Part shown: positions 1 to 7,398 of the stretch, one piece after another
Layout of the letters: each line of letters begins with the position of its first letter
How positions within the stretch are numbered: the first letter of the stretch is position 1
Assembly (NCBI RefSeq): GCF_002879885.1
Contig: NZ_PNYA01000019.1
Location: 1-64,000, forward strand
DNA length: 64,000 bases
Reading direction: 5' to 3'
DNA from: Trinickia dabaoshanensis
GTDB taxonomy: Bacteria > Pseudomonadota > Gammaproteobacteria > Burkholderiales > Burkholderiaceae
Notes under the pieces: model-generated
Databases searched by the model: none
The model's input: only the letters and a program-made list of their open reading frames with translations
Told to the model about the DNA's origin: nothing
Made by a program: the position numbers and the translations under genes

Positions 1-1
1 C

Positions 2-337
2 TCTGGCGGCTCGGGTGGCGGACATGGCGGTCCGGGAGGCGGGTGCGGTTGCGGCGGAGGCGGCGGAAGCAGTGGTAGTAGCGGCGGCGGTAGCGGACAC
101 GGCTCGGGCGGCAGCGGCGGTTCGGGCGGTAGTAGCGGTGGAGGCTCGAGCGGTGGACACGGCGGCAACGGCTCCGGCAATGGCCACGGTGCGGGCGGCA
201 ATAATGGCGGTGCCTCGGGCGGCGGCCACGGGAACAGCGGCGCCGGAGGCAACGGATCGGGCAACGGCCACGGCTCCGGCGGGAACGGCTCAGGCGCAAA
301 CGGCAGCGGTGGTTCGGGCGGCGGTCACGGCCACTGA
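2..337 (+). CDS. C-terminal part of a Gly/Ser/His/Asn-rich protein (5'-truncated by window edge)
   Basis: Reading from base 2, an open frame of 111 codons runs from the window edge to a TGA at 335-337. It is almost wholly Gly, Ser, His, Asn and Ala, with one Cys-Gly-Cys near the start and repeated Gly-His and Gly-Asn-Gly units. A low-complexity glycine tail like this ends several exported or membrane bacterial proteins, for example TIGR04222-type membrane proteins with Cys/Gly-rich tails. The functional domain must lie upstream of the window, so no function is assigned. Neighbouring frames over the same bases read as Ala/Val/Arg-rich shadows. The frame choice rests on composition and the clean stop followed by a hairpin. 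Confidence 0.6.
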   Translation, partial: SGGSGGGHGGPGGGCGCGGGGGSSGSSGGGSGHGSGGSGGSGGSSGGGSSGGHGGNGSGNGHGAGGNNGGASGGGHGNSGAGGNGSGNGHGSGGNGSGANGSGGSGGGHGH

Positions 338-345
338 ACAGCAAG

Positions 346-378
346 ACGTGCGGCGCGCGCCAAACGCGCGACGCACGT
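346..378. terminator. GC-rich hairpin after the Gly-rich gene
   Basis: Seven-base arms at 346-352 and 372-378 are exact reverse complements, with further GC pairing inside. It starts 9 bases after the stop of the Gly-rich gene. There is no T-tract, so termination is only a suggestion. The rest of 338-601 shows nothing I can name. Confidence 0.35.
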
Positions 379-601
379 TGCACCGAGAGCGTGGCGGCCC
401 TTTCACCGCAGCCACGCGTCCCACTCACCGCGCCGCCCTGGGTCGCTCGACGCAGCGGCGCGGGCCGCCCGAGTGCACCGTCTCAAAGATGCATCATCGT
501 CGACCATTCGACCGACGCAAGATCGTTCGAAGCAGCGTCCCCCACCGCACCGACAACGCCCGCGATCACGCGCCCGGCAATCGACCGTATGCCTCCCGCA
601 C

Positions 602-1444
602 TCACAACATTTCGAGCGGCACCTTCTTGCGCGGCCGTTTGAACTCGCCGTCGATCGCCGCGAGTTCCTCGGCGGTCAGCGAAACATCGAGCGCCTGCCG
701 ATTCGAACGCACGTGCTCGACGCTACCGGCCTTGGGAATCGCGCACACTTGTGGCTGCGCCAGCACCCATGCCAGCGCGACTTGCACCGGCGACAGAGCG
801 CGCTCACGCGCGACCACATCGAGCACCGATCGTTTCGGCAAGCGCATATGATCGATGGGGCTATACGCCATCGCGGGCATCCGGCGCGCCGCCATCCACG
901 GCAGCAAATCGAATTCGGGTCCGCGCCGTGCCACGTTATAGAGAATTTGATTCGTGGCGCACGCTTGCCCGCCCGCGTCCATCAATTCGTCCATATCCGC
1001 GACGTCGAGGTTGCTCACGCCCCAGTGGCGTATCTTGCCGTCGCGCCGCAACGCCTCGAACCCCTCGATCGTCTCCTCGAGCGCGATACCGCCACGCCAA
1101 TGCAGCAGATACAAATCGAGCCGATCGGTCTTCAACCGCCGCAAACTCGCCTCGCACGAAGCCGCCACCCCGCGCCTGCTCGCATTGTGCGGATAGACCT
1201 TGCTCACGAGGAACACTCGCTCGCGCAGCCCCGCGAGCGCTTCGGCCAGCAAAGTCTCGGTCGCCCCTTCCCCATACATTTCGGCCGTGTCGATCACGGT
1301 CATGCCGAGATCGATGCCGGCGCGCAATGCGTCGATTTCGGCGCCGCGCCGCTCGGCACGCTCGCCCATCTCCCATGTACCTTGCCCCAAGCGGGCGATG
1401 TGCTCGCCGTCGGGCAGCGTGACGAAAGCGTCGTCGCGCGTCAT
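602..1444 (-). CDS. Aldo/keto reductase
   Basis: A 280-residue single-domain TIM-barrel oxidoreductase of the aldo/keto reductase family, expected to reduce aldehydes or ketones with NADPH in the cytosol. The catalytic tetrad is complete: Asp52 and Tyr57 in the IDTAEMYG segment, Lys82 in VSKVYP and His115 in LLHW. The C-terminal IPKAG stretch near residue 237 fits the NADP-phosphate-binding region. The length is close to short bacterial members such as YeaE-like proteins. It is monocistronic and divergent from the GntR-type regulator about 200 bases away, so that regulator could control it, but no operator is evident. The natural substrate cannot be told. Confidence 0.9.
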   Translation of the reverse strand: MTRDDAFVTLPDGEHIARLGQGTWEMGERAERRGAEIDALRAGIDLGMTVIDTAEMYGEGATETLLAEALAGLRERVFLVSKVYPHNASRRGVAASCEASLRRLKTDRLDLYLLHWRGGIALEETIEGFEALRRDGKIRHWGVSNLDVADMDELMDAGGQACATNQILYNVARRGPEFDLLPWMAARRMPAMAYSPIDHMRLPKRSVLDVVARERALSPVQVALAWVLAQPQVCAIPKAGSVEHVRSNRQALDVSLTAEELAAIDGEFKRPRKKVPLEML

Positions 1445-1648
1445 ATCGGGCTCCTTTTCAACGATTGACGATGTTCACGAGTGTAGTCATCGCCGGCATT
1501 GTCCGCGCGCACATGACCCAAGCACCAGCCAAGCATGAGCCGATGACACGCATCACGAGGCGAGCTTCGAGGCCCGCCCACCGATAACCGGCCCTGAGGC
1601 CCGCGCGATGACTTAAAATTGCCGCTTGCCCTTCGCCGCGCATACTCC

Positions 1649-2398
1649 ATGACCCAAGCTTCCTCGGAAGACCGCTGGCGCGATTTGCGCCCCGATCCCG
1701 ATAACGACACGCCGCTTTACCTGCAGCTCGCGCGCAAGCTCGGCCAGGCGATCCACGAAAATCGTTGGAACGCCGGCGAAGCGCTGCCCTCGGAGCGCGT
1801 GCTGTCGGACGCCCTCGGCGTCTCGCGCATCACGGCCCGCAAGGCGATCGCCCTGCTCGTCGAACAAGGGCTCATCCGCCGCACGCAAGGCGCGGGCAGC
1901 TTCATCACCCCACGCTACGACGATCCGCTCTCGCGCCTATCGAGCTTCAGCGAGATGCTGCGCCGTCGAGGATTTACGCCGAGTTCGAAATGGATTTCGC
2001 AAGAAATCCAGCCCGCCAGCCGCGACGAAGTCATCCAGCTCGGTTTGTCGCCGGCCGCCGCCGTCACGCGGCTGAAGCGGCTACGGCTAGCCAATGGCAT
2101 CGTCATGGCCGTCGAGAATTCGACACTACCCGCATCGGTCATACCCGATCCGCATGCGATCGGCGACTCTTTGTACAGCTATCTCGAGCAGCGTGGCCTC
2201 GGAATCGTCCGCGCGCTGCAGCATTTCCGCGCCGTCAACGCGAGCGAGGAAATCGCGCGCCAGATGGGCATCGCGACGCACGACGCGCTGCTGCTCATCA
2301 CGCGCATCGGCTACACGGCCGATCAACGCGCGATCGAACTCACCGATACGTACTGCCGTAACGACTACTACGACTTCGTGGCAGAGCTTCGCAAGTAG
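1649..2398 (+). CDS. GntR-family regulator with UTRA ligand domain (HutC/NagR type)
   Basis: A 249-residue cytosolic transcription factor. Residues about 20-88 form the winged helix-turn-helix, with the family pattern LPSERVLSDALGVSR followed by TARKAIALL. Residues about 100-245 are a UTRA effector domain of the kind that binds sugars, amino-sugar phosphates or urocanate. The ATG at 1649 is chosen because the family N-terminus begins just after it; an in-frame TTG lies 10 codons upstream. The neighbours are an aldo/keto reductase (divergent) and a CoA-transferase (convergent), which does not settle the ligand. A repressor relieved by a small metabolite is the default for this subfamily. Confidence 0.88.
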   Translation: MTQASSEDRWRDLRPDPDNDTPLYLQLARKLGQAIHENRWNAGEALPSERVLSDALGVSRITARKAIALLVEQGLIRRTQGAGSFITPRYDDPLSRLSSFSEMLRRRGFTPSSKWISQEIQPASRDEVIQLGLSPAAAVTRLKRLRLANGIVMAVENSTLPASVIPDPHAIGDSLYSYLEQRGLGIVRALQHFRAVNASEEIARQMGIATHDALLLITRIGYTADQRAIELTDTYCRNDYYDFVAELRK

Positions 2399-2447
2399 CG
2401 CGGCACAAGCGAGCCATGCGCCGCGCATCGCGCAGGCCGGCGCCGCG

Positions 2448-3860
2448 CTACACGCCCCAACTCGCCCGATCGGTGCCGAGCGGGACAGGCGGACGGTCGA
2501 ATCGCGCGGGCGTCGCCGACATCGCCTCGGCCGGCGCCACAGCCAGCACTTTGCCGAACGGCGAATCCATCGTCTGCATGAGGTCGCGCACGTCGCCCGG
2601 CCGTACATTCGGCGCGCGCCAGCCGTCGGCGATCGTCCCCAGCGATTGCAACCAGCGCCCGGTCTGCGCCAGCGACACGCGCACATGCCAGCTACCACCC
2701 TCGACGGCCCGTCGCTGCAACGCCACCATCGCACCGAACGCCGCGAGGTATCCCGTCGCATGATCGAGCGCCTGACAAGGCAAATGCTTAGGCGCCGCCG
2801 CGCCCGCCGCCTCGCGCTCGGTCCAGGCAATGCCGCTCGCGGATTGCACGAGACTGTCGAAGCCACGCCGCTGCGACCACGGGCCCGAGTATCCGTAAGC
2901 GCAGATGGAAACGTAGACGATTCCGGGCCTCGCGCGTGCCAGCGCCTCGGGCGAGAATCCGTGCGCCGCGAGCGCGCCGGGCCGATACCCCTGCAGGAAC
3001 ACGTCGGTGTCCCGAGCCAGGGCATGCAACACGGCTCGCTCGTCCTCGCGCCGTAGATCCAGCAGCGCGGAACGTTTGCCGCGACCGTTGTCGATGACGA
3101 GAGGTGCGATGTTCGGCAAGTGTGGCCCGTTGACGAGCAATACGTCCGCCCCATGCTGCGCAAGCGTACGCCCTGCCACCGGCCCTGCGATGATGCGGCT
3201 CAGGTCGAGCACGCGTACCCCTTCGAGCGGCCTCGTCGCAAACGAGCCGGCGCCGCCGATCGGCATGGGCGGCGCATCGCCCGCCTCGCCGCCGATCCGC
3301 TCGATTTCGAACAACGGACGGGCTGCGAGCGCGGCGGCTTGCGGCAGCGCCGCCCATTCCTCCGGGCTCCTGATCAATGCCGCGCAAAGCCCGGCATCGG
3401 CGAGCACCTGATCGAGCGCGGCGCCATCCCAGCCGCGAATCGCTTCGGCGACCGCGGCATGATCGTCGGCGCAGCCGAGCACCTTCACGACGCCTTGCCT
3501 GTGATGCGGGAAATTCGTATGGAGTTGAATCCATCGTCCGTCGCGCGTTTCGTAAAACCCCATCAACGGATCGCGCAGCTCGGGGGGCGGCCCTTCATCG
3601 ATACGCAAATAACGTTCGCTTCGAAACACGGCAAGCGCACGCCGCTGCTCGAGCTCGACGCGCTGGCGCCGCCCCGTGCGCAATCGATAACATTCGGCGG
3701 CGGCCAGCGCTTGCGCGCCGATCGTCGCATTGGCGAGCGCGCCGACGCGGTAGACGGACGGCAGTCCGGGGTCCTCCCCGGCAAGCCGGATGTCTTCCAA
3801 CGCAGCCGCGTCGCAACCGGCCAAGGACCACACGTATTGGAGTGCGCTAAACGCTGTCAT
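2448..3860 (-). CDS. Class III (CaiB/BaiF) CoA-transferase with permuted domain order
   Basis: A 470-residue protein of the formyl-CoA transferase/CaiB family, which moves CoA between acyl groups. The motif that normally opens such proteins (LEGVRVLDLSRIIAGP, then AQHGADVLLV) appears only near residue 212. The first 200 residues instead look like the usual C-terminal half: a YETRDGRWIQLH segment and a SPEEWAALPQAAALAARP segment. A Gly-Phe-Asp in the second half fits the position of the catalytic Asp. It therefore appears circularly permuted, or a tandem fusion that lost its outer halves. It is divergent from the HTH-citrate synthase across 120 bases, and a shared role in acyl-CoA/organic-acid metabolism is plausible. 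Substrate unknown. Confidence 0.82.
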   Translation of the reverse strand: MTAFSALQYVWSLAGCDAAALEDIRLAGEDPGLPSVYRVGALANATIGAQALAAAECYRLRTGRRQRVELEQRRALAVFRSERYLRIDEGPPPELRDPLMGFYETRDGRWIQLHTNFPHHRQGVVKVLGCADDHAAVAEAIRGWDGAALDQVLADAGLCAALIRSPEEWAALPQAAALAARPLFEIERIGGEAGDAPPMPIGGAGSFATRPLEGVRVLDLSRIIAGPVAGRTLAQHGADVLLVNGPHLPNIAPLVIDNGRGKRSALLDLRREDERAVLHALARDTDVFLQGYRPGALAAHGFSPEALARARPGIVYVSICAYGYSGPWSQRRGFDSLVQSASGIAWTEREAAGAAAPKHLPCQALDHATGYLAAFGAMVALQRRAVEGGSWHVRVSLAQTGRWLQSLGTIADGWRAPNVRPGDVRDLMQTMDSPFGKVLAVAPAEAMSATPARFDRPPVPLGTDRASWGV

Positions 3861-3886
3861 GGTGCTAACCGAACGCAGTTGAGGTG

Positions 3887-3951
3887 TCGATGAGTCTAAA
3901 ATCGAGGTCCATATCGATCAATCTCGATTCAAATAATCAACATATATCGAT
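3887..3951. promoter_or_regulatory. AT-rich divergent promoter region with repeated TCGAT elements
   Basis: The 120 bases between the CoA-transferase and the HTH-citrate synthase are AT-rich and carry five TCGAT-like elements: 3887-3891, 3900-3905, 3911-3918, 3923-3929 and 3944-3951. ATATCGAT occurs twice (3911 and 3944). AATCGAG at 3900-3906 and CTCGATT at 3923-3929 form an inverted repeat. The density suggests operator sites for a regulator of both genes, perhaps the DNA-binding domain fused to the citrate synthase. This is inference. Confidence 0.5.
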
Positions 3952-3980
3952 TTGTTGGGTTCTTCTCGCGACTTCAGATC

Positions 3981-5216
3981 ATGTCGACTTACTTGACCGC
4001 CGCCGAAGCGGCCGCCGCCCTCGGCATCAGCCTCCCCACGCTGTACTCGTACGTGAGCCGGGGCGTGCTCAGTTCCGCACCGGAGAGCACCGGCAAGCGC
4101 AGGCTTTATGCCGCCGACGAAGTGCGACGGCTCGCGCGCCGCAAAGCGGACGGCAAGCGTGCGGGCAAGGTCGCGCAGAAGGTACTCGATTGGGGCGTAC
4201 CGGTACTCGAATCGCGCATCACGTCGATTGCCGATGGCCGACTCCTTTATCGCGGACGCGACGCCATCGAACTCGCGCGCACCGCCACGCTAGAGGAAGC
4301 CGCCGCGTGGCTATGGGAATGCGATCAGAGCTGTTTCGATGCCGCGCCCGATGCACCGATCGCCTCATCGGCTTGGCAAACGTGGATCAAGCAGACGATC
4401 GCCAGCGCGCCGCACGAACGCGCGCTCGTCATGCTGCCCGCCGCGGCGGCGCATATGCCGCGTCTGTTCTCGACGGGCCGGCAGGCTCAGTTGGAGACCG
4501 CGCCGGCGCTGATGCGCGTGTTGGCCGCCGCGCTCGCGGCCGTACCCCTCTCGCGCGAACCGTTGCATCGACAGCTCGCCGCCGCTTGGGGCATTCGCCA
4601 GCGCAGGCACCTCGACTTGCTGCGCGCGGCGCTCGTCGTATGCGCCGATCACGAATTGAACGCGTCCACGTTCACCGTCCGATGTATCGCGTCCACGGGC
4701 ATGCATCTGTTCGGCGCGGTCACCGGCGGGCTCGCGGCGCTGGCCGGGCCGCGCCACTGCGGCGAGACGATGCTCGTCACCGCCCTGTTTCACGAGGCGC
4801 GGGAAGCGGGCGATGTGGACCGCTATCTGGCCGCCAGGCTCGCGCGAACCGATGTCGTGCAACGCACCGTCTTGCCCGGCTTCGGTCATATGCTCTATCC
4901 GAGCGGTGACCCGCGCGCGGCGATCCTGCTCGAGATGCTGGCGCAGCAAGCTACGACTCGCGCCGAGCGTGAGACGCTCGGCCAAATCGATTCGATCGTG
5001 CGCGCCGCGTTCGACGCGACGGGGCTCGCCCCCACGGTGGACTTCGCCCTGTCCTCGCTCGAACGGGTCCTCGGTTTGCCGCAGGGCGCGGCGTTCTCGC
5101 TGTTCGCGCTCGGCCGGGCAGCAGGCTGGATCGCGCACGCCATGGAGCAGATCGACGACGGCCGGCTCATTCGGCCACGCGCACGCTACGTCGGCCCCGA
5201 CGAACCGATGCGTTGA
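3981..5216 (+). CDS. Citrate synthase-family protein with N-terminal MerR-like helix-turn-helix
   Basis: A 411-residue two-part protein. Residues 1-55 are a MerR/excisionase-like helix-turn-helix (YLTAAEAAAALGISLPTLYS, then a wing-like GKRRLYAADEVRRL). The rest is a citrate synthase fold, which condenses acetyl-CoA with a 2-oxoacid. Catalytic positions look kept: a His in DHELNASTF, the GPRHCGE segment (family GPLHGGA), a His in GFGHMLYPSGDPRA and an Asp in VDF before the LFALGRAAGWIAHAMEQ segment. Citrate synthases with a DNA-binding N-terminus occur in proteobacteria, but their role is poorly known. Divergence from a CoA-transferase and the TCGAT array upstream suggest an autoregulating enzyme. 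It could be an active (methyl)citrate synthase or an acyl-CoA sensor. Confidence 0.88.
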   Translation: MSTYLTAAEAAAALGISLPTLYSYVSRGVLSSAPESTGKRRLYAADEVRRLARRKADGKRAGKVAQKVLDWGVPVLESRITSIADGRLLYRGRDAIELARTATLEEAAAWLWECDQSCFDAAPDAPIASSAWQTWIKQTIASAPHERALVMLPAAAAHMPRLFSTGRQAQLETAPALMRVLAAALAAVPLSREPLHRQLAAAWGIRQRRHLDLLRAALVVCADHELNASTFTVRCIASTGMHLFGAVTGGLAALAGPRHCGETMLVTALFHEAREAGDVDRYLAARLARTDVVQRTVLPGFGHMLYPSGDPRAAILLEMLAQQATTRAERETLGQIDSIVRAAFDATGLAPTVDFALSSLERVLGLPQGAAFSLFALGRAAGWIAHAMEQIDDGRLIRPRARYVGPDEPMR

Positions 5217-5266
5217 TGCCTTGATACGCAGATGCGCTCCTGCGTGCGCGACGTGCATGCCGCCCG

Positions 5267-5608
5267 TCAAGCCGCCGCATGCCGCCAGCGCGTCGCGAAG
5301 CCGGTGGGCGCTACCCGCGCGGCCGCGGTTTTCGAACCGGCCGCCGGCAGCGCATTCCGGTCGAGCTGACCCCGGGCGCTTGCGTCGATGAGCGCCAAGC
5401 GCACATCCCCTCGCCCCGCGCCGATCCATGCCCGCGTCCCGGCGGGCAACAGAAAAGACTGGCCCGGATCGACCCAATAGTCTTCGGCATCGCCTTCGAA
5501 CGTCAGCCACAGCGTGCCCTGCTGCACCTCGACGACGAGCGCGCGGCCCACGCGCCAGGACGCTGCGGGTTCGTCGTATCCCATCTCGAACGTTCGGATT
5601 TCGCGCAT
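5267..5608 (-). CDS. DUF2917 domain protein
   Basis: A 113-residue protein matching the DUF2917 pattern: a small beta-rich, cupin-like core (VQQGTLWLTFEGDAEDYWVDPGQSFLLPAGT, residues about 28-60) and a loose Ala/Arg-rich tail from about residue 80. There are no signal peptide, membrane segments or metal-binding His cluster. The biochemical function of the family is unknown to me. It is divergent from the MocR regulator, and the intergenic region carries strong inverted repeats, so it is the likeliest target of that regulator. This arrangement is common for MocR proteins. The start ATG at 5606-5608 follows an AGGAG-like site on the minus strand. Confidence 0.75.
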   Translation of the reverse strand: MREIRTFEMGYDEPAASWRVGRALVVEVQQGTLWLTFEGDAEDYWVDPGQSFLLPAGTRAWIGAGRGDVRLALIDASARGQLDRNALPAAGSKTAAARVAPTGFATRWRHAAA

Positions 5609-5677
5609 CGCCTACTCCTTCAAAATTGTTCCGTCTACGCATTATTGCGATGGCGCGACTACAATCACATGCACAGT

Positions 5678-5725
5678 ACTGAACAGTTTTGTCCGAACTG
5701 TTCAGTTGAAATACCGAACAGTCGG
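5678..5725. promoter_or_regulatory. Operator region of the MocR regulator (inverted and direct repeats)
   Basis: ACTGAACAGTT at 5678-5688 and AACTGTTCAGT at 5696-5706 are perfect 11-base inverted repeats separated by 7 bases. A third copy of the core, GAACAGT, follows at 5716-5722, just before the regulator's start codon. Inverted plus direct copies are the usual operator layout of MocR/PdxR/TauR regulators. The sites lie where they could repress the regulator and control the divergent DUF2917 gene. Confidence 0.72.
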
Positions 5726-5734
5726 AGCGTGTCG

Positions 5735-7180
5735 ATGCAGATAAAAATCAGCCGCGAGAGCGCGGTGCCGATGACCGAGCAGATCGTCGCGGCCATGGAA
5801 GCGTGGATTCGCTCGCGCGAGGCGCATGCGGGCGCCAAATTGCCGTCGATCCGCCAACTTGCCCAAGACTGTGCCGTCAGCCGATTTCCGGTGATCGAGG
5901 CTTATGACCGGCTGGTGTCGCTGGGCCTCGTCGAGTCGCGCCACGGATCGGGGTTTTACGTCAGCGCAAGCGCGCACGCCGCCCTCGATCGCGCGGGTGC
6001 GTCGGACCCGCGCCGGGCCGAGGAGGAATCGAACTACATCCTCGCGCAGTTCAATCACCCCGGCGAAACGCTGAAGCTCGGCAGCGGGTTCATCCCCGAG
6101 GCATGGCGCGACATGGAGGGCATCTCGCAAGCCGTCCGGCACGTGGCGCGCACCGATCCCGGTTCGCTGATCGACTACGCTACGCCGCTCGGGAATCCCG
6201 CGTTGCGCGAACACCTGCAAGCGCGCATCGCCCCGCTCGGGATCTCCGCGGACGCCGCGCAAATCCTGATCACCCAGGGCGCGAGTCAGGCGATCGACCT
6301 GATCGTCCGGTATCTGCTGCGTGCCGGCGATACGATGTTCGTCGAAGACCCGGGCTACTACAACTTGTTCGGACTCCTAAAGTTGCACGGCATCAACGTG
6401 GTCGGCATTCCGCGCACGGCCACGGGCCCCGACATCGAGTTCCTGCAAGCGCAGTTGAAGCTGCATCGCCCGCGCGCGGTCTTCGTCAATACCGTGTTTC
6501 ACAACCCCACGGGGACGATCGTGGCGCCCTCGGTCGCGTTCCGACTCCTGCAACTCGCGCACGAGTATGACTTCACGATCGTGGAAGACGATATCTACGC
6601 CGATTTCCAAGCCGATACGACCGACCGTCTCGCGGCGCTCGATCAGCTCGAGCGCGTCATCTACATCGGCGGGTTATCCAAAACGCTTTCCTCGTCGCTG
6701 CGCATCGGCTTCATTGCCGCGTGCCACAAGACCGTCAAAGCGCTGGGCGACATCAAGATGCTGACGAGCATCAGCGGATCGCAATTCGCGGAAGCGGTCG
6801 CATTGACGATGCTCGAGCGCGGCGCCTACCGAAAATTTCTCGAGCGGCTGCGCCGGCGCATGAGCGACGCGCTCGGTGCGACGGCGCGCACGCTCGAGGC
6901 AAACGGCTGGCAATTGTTCGCGCCGCCGGCGGGCGGCAAGTTCATCTGGGCCCGCGTGCCGCACATCGACGATTCGCAAACCTTGGTGGCGTGTGCGTCC
7001 GAGTGCGACGTCACGATCGCGACAGGGGCCTACTTTCGCCCGAATAGCGAGCCGAGCCCTTGGATTCGGGTCAACGCCGCTTACGCGCAGGACCCACGTG
7101 CTCAGGCGTTTTTCGTGCGAGCGGGACAACTGGAGCCGGTCTCGGCCACCGCGCCCGCCGAGCGAGCGATCGCCTCTTGA
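5735..7180 (+). CDS. MocR-type regulator: GntR DNA-binding domain fused to class I aminotransferase
   Basis: A 481-residue PLP-dependent transcription factor. Residues about 1-75 are a GntR winged helix (AKLPSIRQLAQDCAVSR, then RHGSGFYV). Residues about 110-470 are an aminotransferase fold with the PLP-lysine segment GGLSKTLSSSLRIG and the DPGYYNLFG and NPTGT motifs. Members sense amino acids, PLP or related metabolites rather than act as transaminases. The ATG at 5735 is chosen because the GntR domain starts directly after it. The frame stays open upstream to 5279 only by overlapping the divergent DUF2917 gene. Three GAACAGT elements upstream imply autoregulation. The effector is unknown. 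Confidence 0.9.
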   Translation: MQIKISRESAVPMTEQIVAAMEAWIRSREAHAGAKLPSIRQLAQDCAVSRFPVIEAYDRLVSLGLVESRHGSGFYVSASAHAALDRAGASDPRRAEEESNYILAQFNHPGETLKLGSGFIPEAWRDMEGISQAVRHVARTDPGSLIDYATPLGNPALREHLQARIAPLGISADAAQILITQGASQAIDLIVRYLLRAGDTMFVEDPGYYNLFGLLKLHGINVVGIPRTATGPDIEFLQAQLKLHRPRAVFVNTVFHNPTGTIVAPSVAFRLLQLAHEYDFTIVEDDIYADFQADTTDRLAALDQLERVIYIGGLSKTLSSSLRIGFIAACHKTVKALGDIKMLTSISGSQFAEAVALTMLERGAYRKFLERLRRRMSDALGATARTLEANGWQLFAPPAGGKFIWARVPHIDDSQTLVACASECDVTIATGAYFRPNSEPSPWIRVNAAYAQDPRAQAFFVRAGQLEPVSATAPAERAIAS

Positions 7181-7398
7181 GGCCGGCGCGCGATGCACCT
7201 GTCATGAGAGCGCGCCCCGTCCCGGTGCCGCGCCAGCAGCGGCTCAGCACCAGGGCTGTGCGCGAATACGCCTCGCGAGGAGCAACGCCAAGCGTTTTGA
7301 CATCGCGCATAGAACTTGCTCTCGTATGCTGTACAGTTCGTAGTTGACGCCCCGCGTCGTCGCGCGCAAGCGCCCGTTTTCACCCCGTCGATTTCCCC

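Noticed and set aside
2-337. A DNA minisatellite or CRISPR-like repeat array
   Set aside because: The repetition is at the level of Gly codons with varied third bases and no fixed unit, so it is protein composition rather than a DNA repeat; no CRISPR array was seen anywhere in the window.
5279-5734. A 152-residue N-terminal extension of the MocR regulator
   Set aside because: It overlaps the divergent DUF2917 gene and the operators, and the GntR domain begins right after the ATG at 5735.
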